Positions 16,460 to 24,535 of a stretch of DNA of 38,503 bases are shown here, in pieces. The position numbers and the translations under genes are program-made. Source of the DNA: Candidatus Bathyarchaeota archaeon (GTDB taxonomy: Archaea; Thermoproteota; Bathyarchaeia; Bathyarchaeales; Bathyarchaeaceae); NCBI GenBank assembly GCA_030608565.1, contig JAUWDY010000019.1:1-38503 (forward strand), in the 5' to 3' direction. Under the pieces are notes generated by a model, which was given only the letters and a program-made list of their open reading frames with translations, ran no database searches and had not been told where the DNA came from. Numbering within the stretch: position 1 is the stretch's first letter; the number at the start of each line of letters is the position of its first letter.

Positions 16460-18505
16460 ATGCTGATTCGAGAAGTCATCCTCGAAAATTTCATGTCTTA
16501 CGAATATGCTAGGATACCCTTTAAACCAGGCGTCAATATCGCTTGCGGACCTAATGGCTCAGGCAAATCGTCCATACTACTTGGGATTTCAGTTGCGCTA
16601 GGTCAATCCTACACCGAGCGATCTAAAAAGTTAAGCGATCTCATTCGATGGGGTAAAGACCAAGCACGCGTCACGTTAGTTTTGGACAACTCTCGAAAAA
16701 GCGGGCGTCGACCAGTTCCAAAAATCAACAAAGACTACATTTTTTTGACAAGAATGTTGAGGCGTGACGGAAAATACTGGTGCGAATTAGAAAATACGGC
16801 TGCAAACAAGAGAGATGTCGAAAGGCTTCTCTCAAAACTCGGAGTTGACCCAGACAACATGCTAATTATTATGCACCAAAACATGGTGGAACAGTTCACA
16901 GTGCTCCAGTCTCAAGAAAAGCTCAAGATGGTGGAAGCAGCAGTGGGGTTCGAATCCTACCGCCAAAACGTTTCTAAGGCTCAACGAAAGCTTAGTCGTA
17001 TTCTAAGCCAAGAAGAGTCGGTGGGCAAGCTCCTCGAATCTGCTGAACAGACGCTAGGCTATTGGAGAGAACAGTACGACAGGTACCAACGGAAAAAACA
17101 GCTAAGAATGAAGCGGAAATTCCTTGAACGAGAATCGGCATGGGCCGGAGTTTCAAGGCGTGAGAAAACGGTCACTGAACTGAGAAATCAGGTTCGAGAA
17201 AAAGAAAGTGAAATCTCACATATCGAGAATGAAACAGAAATCATTGGCGATCAATTGAACACGCTTCAGGTGAGGCTGGAACAAGCGAAGACAGAATGGC
17301 AAAACCTTGCTCAAAAACGATTGAAACTGGAATACGAAAAGGCAAAGCACGAAGTAGGCGTTTCACTGACCAATCAAACCATAGAAAAAACACAATCTTG
17401 GTCAGAAATTCGACAGAAAGGAATGAAGGATTGCCTAGACAAAATAACCCAGCTAGAGACGACGTTTCATAAGATTGTAAACCCCATAGATACCAAAACT
17501 CGATTTGCAGAACTCAAAGAAACCTGCGAAAATTTTGAAAACACATGGACTCAGCAACTAAACCTTAGAAATGAAAGTTTGAAAGCCTCTATTGAAAACT
17601 CCTACGAGCAACTCGAAAAGTTGCGTGTCCAAATCTCGGACGTTGAAGCAAGGGGGGGTCACCTGAATTTCGAGATCGAAGGTACCAACGGGCAACTTTT
17701 GGATCGTAAGATTAACCTGGCTTTACTGCAGTATCAAAAAGAAATCGCCACAAAGACTCTCGAAAAACTGAAAAAACAGCTTAAAGTCTCGCTTGCTGAT
17801 CTTGACGAAACAGTAGAAAAGGCTGAGGCGATAGGTTCACGGATCGTGCCCACGAAAAATATCGCAGAGGTCTTAGACGAAATTCGAGTGACAGATGGGC
17901 ACCTCGCCGCCCTTGCCGACGTTTCCGAAGACATCGAACGTATGTACGAATCCTACTCTAAGCTTTACTTAGAACTGAAGGAAAAGGCTCAGTTGGTTGC
18001 GGAAAACCGTGAAAAAGTCTTGGAAGAAGTAAAGACGAGGATGACAGCGTGGAGAATGGTTATTGAAGACCTCCTAAAGGTTGTCAACCTCCGATACGAG
18101 GGAATCCTTTCACAAGCTCAAGCGATTGGAGAGGTTAATTTGGTCAATGAACATGATATTGAAGATGCCGGTCTCGAAATACTCGTGGGTTTCAAGGGAG
18201 GAAAACCTGTTCCTCTTAACTCCTACACGCAGAGCGGAGGGGAAAGAAGCATTGCAACCATAAGTTTTCTCCTCGCGTTGCAGCAGCACGTTCGATCTCC
18301 GTTCAGAGCTGTTGACGAATATGATGTTCACATGGACCCCAAAAACAGAGAGATTATCGCTAATCTACTTGTTTCCTCGATTAAGGGACGGGATGCCCAA
18401 TACTTAGCAATCACGCCTAGCCAGATGACGTTCACGGGAAAAGATGTTCACATTATCACAGTTCAAAACGTTGAGGGGACTTCGTTGATTAAAGAGGTAG
18501 TCTAA
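16460..18505 (+). CDS. Short SMC5/6-like ATPase
   Basis: This 681-residue protein resembles the SMC/Rad50 family, and its head most resembles eukaryotic SMC5/SMC6. The N-terminal head starts IREVILENFMSYEYARIPF, then PGVNIACGPNGSGKSSILLG with Walker A at 30-38, LGQSYTERSKKLSDLIRWG, and LIIMHQNMVEQF (the Q-loop region). The C-terminal head has the ABC signature SGGERS at 592-597 and Walker B with PFRAVDEYDVHMDPKNRE (614-631), close to the SMC6-type LDEFDVxMD pattern. Between them, about 160-520 is charged coiled coil. I see no globular Gly-rich hinge. It is much shorter than a standard SMC (about 1,100 residues). TTTTTAATA (about 16410) is a likely TATA box. It is the first gene of a three-gene operon. 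Confidence 0.85.
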   Translation: MLIREVILENFMSYEYARIPFKPGVNIACGPNGSGKSSILLGISVALGQSYTERSKKLSDLIRWGKDQARVTLVLDNSRKSGRRPVPKINKDYIFLTRMLRRDGKYWCELENTAANKRDVERLLSKLGVDPDNMLIIMHQNMVEQFTVLQSQEKLKMVEAAVGFESYRQNVSKAQRKLSRILSQEESVGKLLESAEQTLGYWREQYDRYQRKKQLRMKRKFLERESAWAGVSRREKTVTELRNQVREKESEISHIENETEIIGDQLNTLQVRLEQAKTEWQNLAQKRLKLEYEKAKHEVGVSLTNQTIEKTQSWSEIRQKGMKDCLDKITQLETTFHKIVNPIDTKTRFAELKETCENFENTWTQQLNLRNESLKASIENSYEQLEKLRVQISDVEARGGHLNFEIEGTNGQLLDRKINLALLQYQKEIATKTLEKLKKQLKVSLADLDETVEKAEAIGSRIVPTKNIAEVLDEIRVTDGHLAALADVSEDIERMYESYSKLYLELKEKAQLVAENREKVLEEVKTRMTAWRMVIEDLLKVVNLRYEGILSQAQAIGEVNLVNEHDIEDAGLEILVGFKGGKPVPLNSYTQSGGERSIATISFLLALQQHVRSPFRAVDEYDVHMDPKNREIIANLLVSSIKGRDAQYLAITPSQMTFTGKDVHIITVQNVEGTSLIKEVV

Positions 18506-19324
18506 TTGTCCGCAAAAAGGCAGAGGAAAAAACTTGGCAGCCAACGTCTTCAACGCGTCATAGCCCTATGCAAATCAATTGAGGAAAGAGGTCTTGATCC
18601 TTTCATCGTGGATGTTGACGACATTCTAACGGTTGTTCGAGAATATTTTCCAGAGTGGGAGCTGCCGGAAGAACTCTGCTTAGACTCCGAAGCTATTCAC
18701 AAACTAGCCTCGGTCATTAAGCTCCAAAGCGACTGGGTGAAGCATCAGTCAACTTCTCTCTACACTGATCCGTTTCTGCTTGAGGAGAAAATACGAAGGC
18801 TAAGCAAAGAAGAGCTTGCTAACCTTTTTCTTGAGATTTGGCATCCTATTGTTGAGTTAGAACAAATATCCCCTCACAGCTTGGCTGAAGCCACCAAATA
18901 CTGGCAAAACCTCCTTCCAATTAGCGAGAGATGGCTAAAAACCTCCCCTCTAGAAACTGAAACTGGAGCCACAACAAGGGAAGAGCTAATCAAGCAGAGA
19001 ATACTCGCTGAAAAAGCTTTCTCAGAAGAGTTAGAAATGTTTTGGGAAGACTTGAAACAGAAGGTCGACGATGCGGGCAAGATTCGATACTGGGATTTTG
19101 TTGGCGCCGACACGTATTCTGAAACGATAAAGCGAGCGTATATGACGAGTTTTCTTGTAACATATGGATATGCAACCTTGGAAGTGCATCGACTAGAGGA
19201 AGAGATTTTCATTAAACCCTTCGAAAAACCAGCGTTTATGATCGGGAAAAAGCAGTTGATCTCTATTCCCGTTTCTGTGAGTGTCGAAGAATGGATGAAG
19301 TGGAAAAGAGGCGAGCAGGATTGA
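18506..19324 (+). CDS. Kleisin-like subunit for the SMC-like ATPase
   Basis: This 272-residue protein starts with TTG directly after the TAA of the SMC-like gene, with no spacing, so translation is coupled. The N-terminus (GLDPFIVDVDDILTVVREYF, about 30-49) is helical, as in the ScpA/kleisin segment that binds the SMC neck. The C-terminal region (about 205-245) has YMTSFLVTYGYATLEVHRLE followed by IFIKPFEKP. This looks like the ScpA winged helix that contacts an SMC head (pattern F-L-x-x-L-E-L then L-x-Q-x-x-x-F). The middle is helical and acidic. Kleisin assignment rests on this pattern plus gene position and is not certain. The gene overlaps the next by 34 bases. Confidence 0.55.
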   Translation: MSAKRQRKKLGSQRLQRVIALCKSIEERGLDPFIVDVDDILTVVREYFPEWELPEELCLDSEAIHKLASVIKLQSDWVKHQSTSLYTDPFLLEEKIRRLSKEELANLFLEIWHPIVELEQISPHSLAEATKYWQNLLPISERWLKTSPLETETGATTREELIKQRILAEKAFSEELEMFWEDLKQKVDDAGKIRYWDFVGADTYSETIKRAYMTSFLVTYGYATLEVHRLEEEIFIKPFEKPAFMIGKKQLISIPVSVSVEEWMKWKRGEQD

Positions 19325-19878
19325 GGCGAAAAGGGTATTACATGAGAAAAATTAAGAGAGCCACGCATCTCCTATTTTACAAGCATCACAGAAAGCCGGG
19401 AGTGAAGGGCTGGGAACTAAGAAGAAGGTTAGGCTCTGACTATCCTAAGGTGCTTGGGATACTGGGCGGTCATTTGGAAAAATTGGATTTACAAGTGAAG
19501 ACAGTTTTTGAAGGGGAAAAACCAGTTGAGAAACCGACTGTTCAGCAGCTGGACAAAGCTCGATTCTATATAACGCTTCGAGGAAGCCTCACGCCAAAAG
19601 AGACTAAAATGATGGGTTGGCGCATTGACGACATCGCGGGGCTAGCTACAGCTATCTCTTGTATAATATCAAAGAAAGGAAAGGCACCAAGAGAAGAGGT
19701 GGAAGACCTTCTGCGGAACAAGCTTCCAGGCTGGAGGGTAGATATGAACATGAATCGTTACATTCGATCTGGCTACCTAGCTGAAGATGAGAACAAACAA
19801 TTATACCTCGACTGGAGAACCCGTGCTGAGATTGATCAGAAAGCATTAGTTGACCTTCTTCTGGGAACAGAAAGCTGA
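19291..19878 (+). CDS. Winged-helix (kite-like) third subunit of the SMC operon
   Basis: This protein is 195 residues from the ATG at 19291, or 178 from ATG 19342, which has an AAAGGG ribosome-binding site and may be the true start. It has two winged-helix-like halves. The first runs about 25-70 (HHRKPGVKGWELRRRL, VLGILGGHLEKLDL). The second runs about 115-180 (DDIAGLATAISCIISKKGKA, then PREEVEDLLRNKLPGW, then a hydrophobic wing). Tandem winged helices are the plan of ScpB and of the Nse1/Nse3 kite subunits that bind kleisins. The position, third after an SMC head and a kleisin-like gene, supports that role. It ends five bases before the stop of the convergent gene. No zinc ring as in Nse1 is present. 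Confidence 0.55.
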   Translation: MDEVEKRRAGLRRKGYYMRKIKRATHLLFYKHHRKPGVKGWELRRRLGSDYPKVLGILGGHLEKLDLQVKTVFEGEKPVEKPTVQQLDKARFYITLRGSLTPKETKMMGWRIDDIAGLATAISCIISKKGKAPREEVEDLLRNKLPGWRVDMNMNRYIRSGYLAEDENKQLYLDWRTRAEIDQKALVDLLLGTES

Positions 19879-19883
19879 AGTTT

Positions 19884-20621
19884 CTACTTCCTAACTTTTC
19901 GATAAAGAAAAACAGCTAAATTCACAACTATCAGTGCGCCAAGGACTAAAAATGGGCTGTTAAGCAAGGAGTCTTCAAAGGATAGTGGAAGTTCGAAAAT
20001 TATCGTGTCCCCTACAGCGTGGATGTTGCTTGCTGTTGTTGGCAATATGAAGTAACACAATGGATCAGAGGAACTCAACTCGGTGTAGTTACAAAAGTAG
20101 GCTCGGTGTATTTTTCCTTCAAGGTCGGTATAATTGAGCATTTGCCATGGGGGCGACGGAGGGGACGGCGGAGCGTGAGATATGGGGCGATCAAAATATT
20201 TGGTAAAGTTTAGTGAAAATCCATTCGTTATGTTAACATAGAATTTTCTCCAGTCTGTCCTCAAGTAGTAGGTTCTATTCATTGACTTTGCGTTAACTGT
20301 AAAGTTCAGGATATCCGAACCGTATAAATGAAATGTCACACGTATTGACTGTGCTGAGTCGTTGAAAACCAGCGGTTCGGTATAACAATATACTTGCGTT
20401 AAATTCTGCTGCCTAAGATTATCTAAGATGATGTTCGGAATGGTTGATTCCACGATCGAATTTTTGGCCTTCTCGTAGATGGTGGCGTTGATTATTCCAA
20501 AATCAAAAGTCACATGGAGGTCTTGGTTTACTGTAGTTTGTATAGTCACAAAGGCGTAGGCTGGCGTTACCAAGGTAACGAGTAAGACAACTAAAAGAGA
20601 GGTTGCGGCTAGTTCTCGCAT
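19884..20621 (-). CDS. Secreted, C-terminally anchored surface protein, unknown
   Basis: This 245-residue protein has a signal peptide (about 1-23, hydrophobic core SLLVVLLVTLVTPAYA) and a C-terminal transmembrane helix (about 220-240, VLGALIVVNLAVFLY) followed by the basic stop RKVRK. The 190-residue ectodomain is Asn/Thr-rich with several N-x-S/T sequons and is probably beta-rich. I do not recognise a family. GGAG lies before the ATG and a TATA box (CCTTATAAATC on the plus strand, about 20659-20669) is at normal distance, so it has its own promoter. It converges on the SMC operon with a gap of only five bases. Confidence 0.65.
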   Translation of the reverse strand: MRELAATSLLVVLLVTLVTPAYAFVTIQTTVNQDLHVTFDFGIINATIYEKAKNSIVESTIPNIILDNLRQQNLTQVYCYTEPLVFNDSAQSIRVTFHLYGSDILNFTVNAKSMNRTYYLRTDWRKFYVNITNGFSLNFTKYFDRPISHAPPSPPSPPWQMLNYTDLEGKIHRAYFCNYTELSSSDPLCYFILPTTASNIHAVGDTIIFELPLSFEDSLLNSPFLVLGALIVVNLAVFLYRKVRK

Positions 20622-20799
20622 TTTTGGCCTTTCTCCAGTTTGTAGATTATATTTGAATCCTTATAAATCATATTCAGATCATATAAAGCCTTGTAACCTC
20701 GCTTCGTTTATAGAAAGGACAAAATCACATCTACGAATAGTACAGTAGCGAAGAGGGATGGTGCCACCGTTAATAAGATCAAAAGGAGAAACCTAATCC

Positions 20800-20982
20800 T
20801 TAAATGTTTAGAACATTGGTAAGCTCTGCTCTCTTCATCAGATAAAAGAGCCCAGCGAGGTTCATGATTATGGTCGGGAGCAAGATGAGTACGCTGAAGA
20901 TGATCCACACGTGAGTTGAGAGCCCGCCGAAGACGAAGGCTTGAATCCATAATGCAAACGCTGAACCAATCTTCACAAACAT
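20800..20982 (-). CDS. Small membrane protein, possibly frameshifted
   Basis: The frame encodes 60 residues with two hydrophobic segments (about 5-20 and 26-50) and a basic end. Directly after its stop, another frame shifted by one base continues with a third hydrophobic helix (LLLILLTVAPSLFATVLFVD) ending at 20708. Together the parts would make one protein of about 90 residues with three transmembrane helices. Either a frameshift has broken the gene, or the short form is complete. I cannot name a family. A sequence error would also explain it. Confidence 0.4.
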   Translation of the reverse strand: MFVKIGSAFALWIQAFVFGGLSTHVWIIFSVLILLPTIIMNLAGLFYLMKRAELTNVLNI

Positions 20983-21241
20983 AGACTTGGTATGAGGCTT
21001 AACAGAACGGCTTTCTTAGATGTAGATTATTCCACAATCCCAAACACTAGGCTAGCCAAGCCTCAAACCCCTATTATGAGTGGGAAAATTGGGTCTACGG
21101 TCATGTGATCGTATTCCCTAACTCTGGCTGAATGGTATATCTTGCTTTAGACGGCAAACAAAGTGTAACTTCTTCATTAGTAAAAAAGGAAGGGAATCGT
21201 CAAGTTTTTAGTGCTTATTTCATCTCGCTTGACATTCGTAT

Positions 21242-21637
21242 TCAATTAACAAAGATGAAGAAAAATACAATTATGGCTATAAGCCACAGTATCAAACCGA
21301 TCATTACCATGATTTTTCCTTCTTGTCGATAGCGTTTCCTTTCCTCAGTCGTCAATCTCTTGAAGATAATTCTATGGTCCAGCGAACCTGAACCTGGATA
21401 AGGATACTTTTGATTTATTGTTGAATGACAGTTCTCCTTATAGTAGATGAAAGAGAGAAGAAACTGGACGCCACCCACAAACACCAAAAAAGCCCCCTCG
21501 TACACAAAAATGACGGGAGAAAAAATGTTTGATATCCATAGAATAGGCAAAACGAATAAATTTACAACAGTAACATACCCAAAAACCTTTATCACAAATT
21601 TAATCCAACGTACATTTCGCTCAAAAATAAACCTCAT
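21242..21637 (-). CDS. Membrane protein, unknown
   Basis: This 131-residue protein shows three hydrophobic segments at about 15-37, 42-66 and 108-130, with a polar, basic loop between (GSLDHRIIFKRLTTEERKRY). The positively charged N-terminus suggests it stays inside. I do not recognise it. Its upstream region contains one copy of a 36-base repeat that occurs again at 36.7 kb. Confidence 0.55.
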   Translation of the reverse strand: MRFIFERNVRWIKFVIKVFGYVTVVNLFVLPILWISNIFSPVIFVYEGAFLVFVGGVQFLLSFIYYKENCHSTINQKYPYPGSGSLDHRIIFKRLTTEERKRYRQEGKIMVMIGLILWLIAIIVFFFIFVN

Positions 21638-21725
21638 TCAGTACCCTTGGTAAAAAAAGTGTCAGAACATATAGGCTTTACTCGGGCTAAAAAACCAGTG
21701 ACATTCCTACAGATGCTATCTATTG

Positions 21726-21761
21726 TTTCAAATTGTACTAAAGATTCAAGAAAGAAACTTC
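21726..21761 (+). repeat. 36-base repeat, copy 1
   Basis: The sequence begins TTTCAAATTGTACTAAAGAT and ends AAGAAAGAAACTTC. It matches 36670-36705 at 34 of 36 positions in the same orientation, 15 kb away. It is non-coding and lies about 90-125 bases upstream of the membrane protein gene ending at 21637 on the minus strand. CTAAAGATTCAAG could act as a weak BRE/TATA element on the plus strand, but no plus-strand gene follows. Confidence 0.7.
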
Positions 21762-21804
21762 TACTAGCCATAAACTTCTGTGAGCTGAAAATGGGCGAGG
21801 TCAT

Positions 21805-22233
21805 TTAGAATGGGAACAATAATGCTATCCCTAAGATTATCTCAATAACAAGTAAGAATATTAGACCCATTAATTCGGCACTGAGCGCCCCAAACCAACC
21901 TGAGTCATGGTCTTTAATCAAAGAATACCTGATTGCAACCAGCAAAACAAAGAGAAAGATGCAGAGTGCAATGAAAGGTTGAAGGAAAGCGAAACATAAA
22001 TCAGAAATAATAACCGTCAGAAATGAGATTATAAAAACATTCAGGATGTTCTTAAGTTCTCTCCCAACCACAATGGAGCAGGCTACGTACAAAGCAATTG
22101 TCATCACAACGACATTCACCATAAAAACAAGATTGTAAGCAATGAAACCGCAAATAGCTAGTGCTAAAGCACCAAAAGCATAAGGAATTACTCTTGGATT
22201 AATCCTGTTTACTCCCTTTTTCTTAGTTTGCAT
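21805..22233 (-). CDS. Multi-pass membrane protein, unknown
   Basis: This 142-residue protein is almost entirely hydrophobic, with about five transmembrane helices (about 14-32, 35-52, 60-80, 82-100 and 118-140) and a basic N-terminus (QTKKKGVNRINPR). No motif identifies a transporter or enzyme. It may belong with the other small membrane proteins of 20.8-22.6 kb, but these are not arranged as an operon. Confidence 0.55.
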   Translation of the reverse strand: MQTKKKGVNRINPRVIPYAFGALALAICGFIAYNLVFMVNVVVMTIALYVACSIVVGRELKNILNVFIISFLTVIISDLCFAFLQPFIALCIFLFVLLVAIRYSLIKDHDSGWFGALSAELMGLIFLLVIEIILGIALLFPF

Positions 22234-22310
22234 CTCATTTTAAACTGTGCTAAAAAGGTTTAATAATCTTTATCTCCTTTAATGAATAGCAAGAGAGAAA
22301 GCGTGGTCTC

Positions 22311-22535
22311 ATGTTTCAGTGGCTTAAAGATCTATTGATTATCTACACGTGGAAGGAGTTCTGGATGGTCGTAAGTGTACCAACTATGGTGATGGGCATC
22401 TGGTTTCTCTTCTGTTTCCTACTCACAATCCCCGTCATCATTATCAGAGCCATATCTATCTGGTCACTAATATCCATCTTAACGTTGGGAAGTGCCACAG
22501 TTGATGCGTTAAGGAAACAACAAGGCACGAGATAA
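22311..22535 (+). CDS. Small two-helix membrane protein, unknown
   Basis: This 74-residue protein starts MFQWLKDLLIIYTWKEFW. Two hydrophobic helices at about 19-44 and 46-62 end in a basic tail (RKQQGTR). An AT-rich TATA-like run (TTTAATAATCTTTAT) lies about 40-50 bases upstream, which supports transcription on this strand. Divergent to the gene at 21805-22233. Not recognised. Confidence 0.45.
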   Translation: MFQWLKDLLIIYTWKEFWMVVSVPTMVMGIWFLFCFLLTIPVIIIRAISIWSLISILTLGSATVDALRKQQGTR

Positions 22536-22567
22536 TTGTAGTTACCCTTACTATGTTCTCTCAATCG

Positions 22568-22705
22568 TTACAGTTTATGTGCTTGAAAAATTATAACAGA
22601 ACCAATAGAACCAAACACATCATCTAATAGTTCACTGCGTGTCTGTAAGAAAATCCCTGCGATTATAAAGATCGCTCCCAAAATAGACCACTCAAGTCCA
22701 TACAC
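22568..22705 (-). CDS. Possible 45-residue membrane peptide
   Basis: A GTG-started frame encodes 45 residues with one clear hydrophobic helix (WSILGAIFIIAGIFL) and a second weaker one (VFGSIGSVIIFQ). No good ribosome-binding site is visible. It is the only plausible coding frame I found in the 370-base gap between 22535 and 22908; the rest of that gap is A/C-rich and holds the C-rich element described separately. Confidence 0.3.
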   Translation of the reverse strand: MYGLEWSILGAIFIIAGIFLQTRSELLDDVFGSIGSVIIFQAHKL

Positions 22706-22830
22706 ACTAATTTTTCATGTGGTTCATGTTGGACGCTCATGTAATCAAAGCGTAAACAGAGCCTTTACAAAGCACAGAAGCAAAGCAAAACCCAAGAACA
22801 AACCTGACACAAGCCACTACGCCCTCCGGT

Positions 22831-22870
22831 GTAGGGGGGGGGTATAGGGGGTCTAGAAAGAGAGAGACAC
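22831..22870 (-). other. C-rich 3' element, copy A (downstream of Lsm gene)
   Basis: On the minus strand, the transcribed strand of the Lsm gene, the order is GTGTCTCTCTCTTT, CTAGA, five C, TATA, nine C, then TAC. It begins about 38 bases after the Lsm stop. The same order of blocks follows the SPOUT gene at 25446-25485. C-tracts of this length are rare elsewhere in the window. It may be a termination or RNA-processing signal; the opposite strand carries matching G-tracts. Confidence 0.6.
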
Positions 22871-22907
22871 AGCCAAAAAATGTAACAAACAAACCTAAAT
22901 CCTATTC

Positions 22908-23138
22908 TTACTTTTTCTTAGGAACGTCAGTCCTAATATACAAAACATTATTGCCACGAACCAAAACACGACCATAATTAGCAACCAGCTCATCCTTAAA
23001 CCGCTCAACAGCACCCTCCAACAAAATATTCATATAACCATCACAACGAACAACAGTTCCACGATACTCAGCACCACTCTTCAAAACAATAGCCACATAA
23101 CAATTCAACAGCTTCGCCAAAACATTCAAAGGCTTCAT
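22908..23138 (-). CDS. Lsm (Sm-like) RNA-binding protein
   Basis: This 76-residue protein has the Sm fold. The Sm1 motif contains VAIVLKSGAEYRGTVVRCDG and MNILLEGA (about 15-42). The Sm2 motif is GRVLVRGNNVLYI (about 56-68), with the R-G pair that builds the RNA-binding pocket. Archaeal Lsm proteins form hexa- or heptameric rings that bind U-rich RNA. A longer frame starting at 23204 is possible, but the TATA box at 23181-23190 would then lie inside it. The chosen ATG has GGAG about eight bases upstream, so I use 23138. The C-terminus is basic (PKKK). The following 3' region carries the C-rich element. Confidence 0.88.
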   Translation of the reverse strand: MKPLNVLAKLLNCYVAIVLKSGAEYRGTVVRCDGYMNILLEGAVERFKDELVANYGRVLVRGNNVLYIRTDVPKKK

Positions 23139-23180
23139 ACTCGGCTCCAACACAAACACCAACAATACACACAAACCCAA

Positions 23181-23190
23181 CCATATAAAA
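23181..23190 (-). promoter_or_regulatory. TATA box of the Lsm gene
   Basis: The minus strand reads TTTTATATGG about 43-52 bases before the chosen start codon, placing transcription start near 23157-23160 and leaving a short leader. This placement is what decides the shorter Lsm start. Confidence 0.5.
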
Positions 23191-23291
23191 GCTTTATGAA
23201 ACAAACCACCACCAAAACAAAACCAAACAAAACCCTAATAGAACCATACATTAGATCGGTGTAGAAACTTTCACACACACAACAGAAACCC

Positions 23292-24440
23292 TCACTCAAT
23301 CATCTTTCGAATCTCCCCCTCTAATTTGCCCGCCACATCAAACTTCCTACTCATCTCCCGCTTTATTAGATCAATGGTCTTCACAGGCGCAGGATCTACA
23401 CTTCGCAGAATTGCCAAAAAAACGCTTACAAAGTCTCCCACAAGTAGCACAGAAAACATCTTCGCTAATCTTCCTTTCCCCCTTGCATAGATTTCCAAGA
23501 TTTTTTGAGCTTTATGTAAAGCCAGCATTTTGGTCATCTCAATTCTATGTTTGATTTCCGGCGGCTCGTCATGGTCTCGAATAAGTATTACCGAAAATTT
23601 CTTTGCTAGATCTTCAGAGACTTCCCATCCAACAGCTTCATTGTGGTTGAGCTCTGGGAAAACGTCATATACGCTGAGAAGCTTGCTGTTTTCGTTAAAC
23701 TGCGTTTTCATTCGATGAGCTATTGCTCTAAATTGTCCAAACCCATAAATCGCAGGTATGGTTTCTTTCAACTCCAAAGCTAACGCTTTTGAGATGTTCT
23801 TCTTTGTGGGAATGTGAGGAGAGTTTTCTTCACTCACCTTTTTGAGAACCCGTATGGTTTCTTGAATGTGTTTCTCTGTGTTCGAAAGAATATCCATCTT
23901 CTCTAAGAGGATTGGGAGTGGAAAGAATATGTAGGGAATTGCGGCGCGTGGGGGTCGTCCGTTAGGTATTGTTACGTGTGGTATCTGCAGTTTCTTGGAG
24001 AAGGAGAGGAGGTGTCCTCCTGAGCTTATGGTTATAGCCATGCATTTCCTGTGAACAGCATCGATAAATGCGCTAAGTGTTTCTGCAGTTTCTCCTGAGT
24101 AGCTGATCGCAAAAACGAGCGTGTTTCTGTTTGCGTAAGCGGGTAAAGTGTAGTCTCTGCAAATTTGAATGGGGATGGGAAGCTTGTCTTGCAGCCAATC
24201 TTGGAGTATTTCTCCTCCTATAGCAGAGCCTCCCATGCCTGTGATTATGATGTTTTTGGGTTTCTTATATTTGATTGTGATTTTTTTGGAAACTTTTACC
24301 TCGTTTGGGATTTTAATTTTTTTAGCTCTTTGTATAGCGTCTTGGCAGTGTTCAGAGGTTTTCACGCATAGATTGAGCATGTTGCTTTTGTCGATTTTTT
24401 TTAGTTCTTCTGTTTTGTCTAGACTGGTGGTCTCGTGCAT
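23292..24440 (-). CDS. Bifunctional phosphoglucose/phosphomannose isomerase-like enzyme
   Basis: This 382-residue SIS-domain sugar phosphate isomerase belongs to the archaeal PGI/PMI family, which interconverts glucose-6-phosphate or mannose-6-phosphate and fructose-6-phosphate in the cytoplasm. Signs are IIITGMGGSAIGGEILQDWL (about 64-83), FAISYSGETAETLSAF (about 109-124), the ITISSGG loop and PNGRPPRAAIPY. In the C-terminal half the conserved segments PELNHNEAVGWE and LALHKAQKI are present. The ATG at 24440 is the first good start; another is ATG at residue 21. It is divergent from the SPOUT gene with about 95 bases between them. Confidence 0.85.
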   Translation of the reverse strand: MHETTSLDKTEELKKIDKSNMLNLCVKTSEHCQDAIQRAKKIKIPNEVKVSKKITIKYKKPKNIIITGMGGSAIGGEILQDWLQDKLPIPIQICRDYTLPAYANRNTLVFAISYSGETAETLSAFIDAVHRKCMAITISSGGHLLSFSKKLQIPHVTIPNGRPPRAAIPYIFFPLPILLEKMDILSNTEKHIQETIRVLKKVSEENSPHIPTKKNISKALALELKETIPAIYGFGQFRAIAHRMKTQFNENSKLLSVYDVFPELNHNEAVGWEVSEDLAKKFSVILIRDHDEPPEIKHRIEMTKMLALHKAQKILEIYARGKGRLAKMFSVLLVGDFVSVFLAILRSVDPAPVKTIDLIKREMSRKFDVAGKLEGEIRKMIE

Positions 24441-24535
24441 TTTTTCACCTTGTTATTTCTAATGAGCTTATGATGCTTGATTGTGAAGCTATGGATAAAA
24501 GGCTTTAGAGTGTTGTTTGTATATGTAAAAGGGTT

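Noticed and set aside
16940-16965. GGTTCGAATCC-like T-loop string
   Set aside because: It lies inside the SMC-like coding frame, the flanking bases do not pair as a T stem, and no tRNA body surrounds it.
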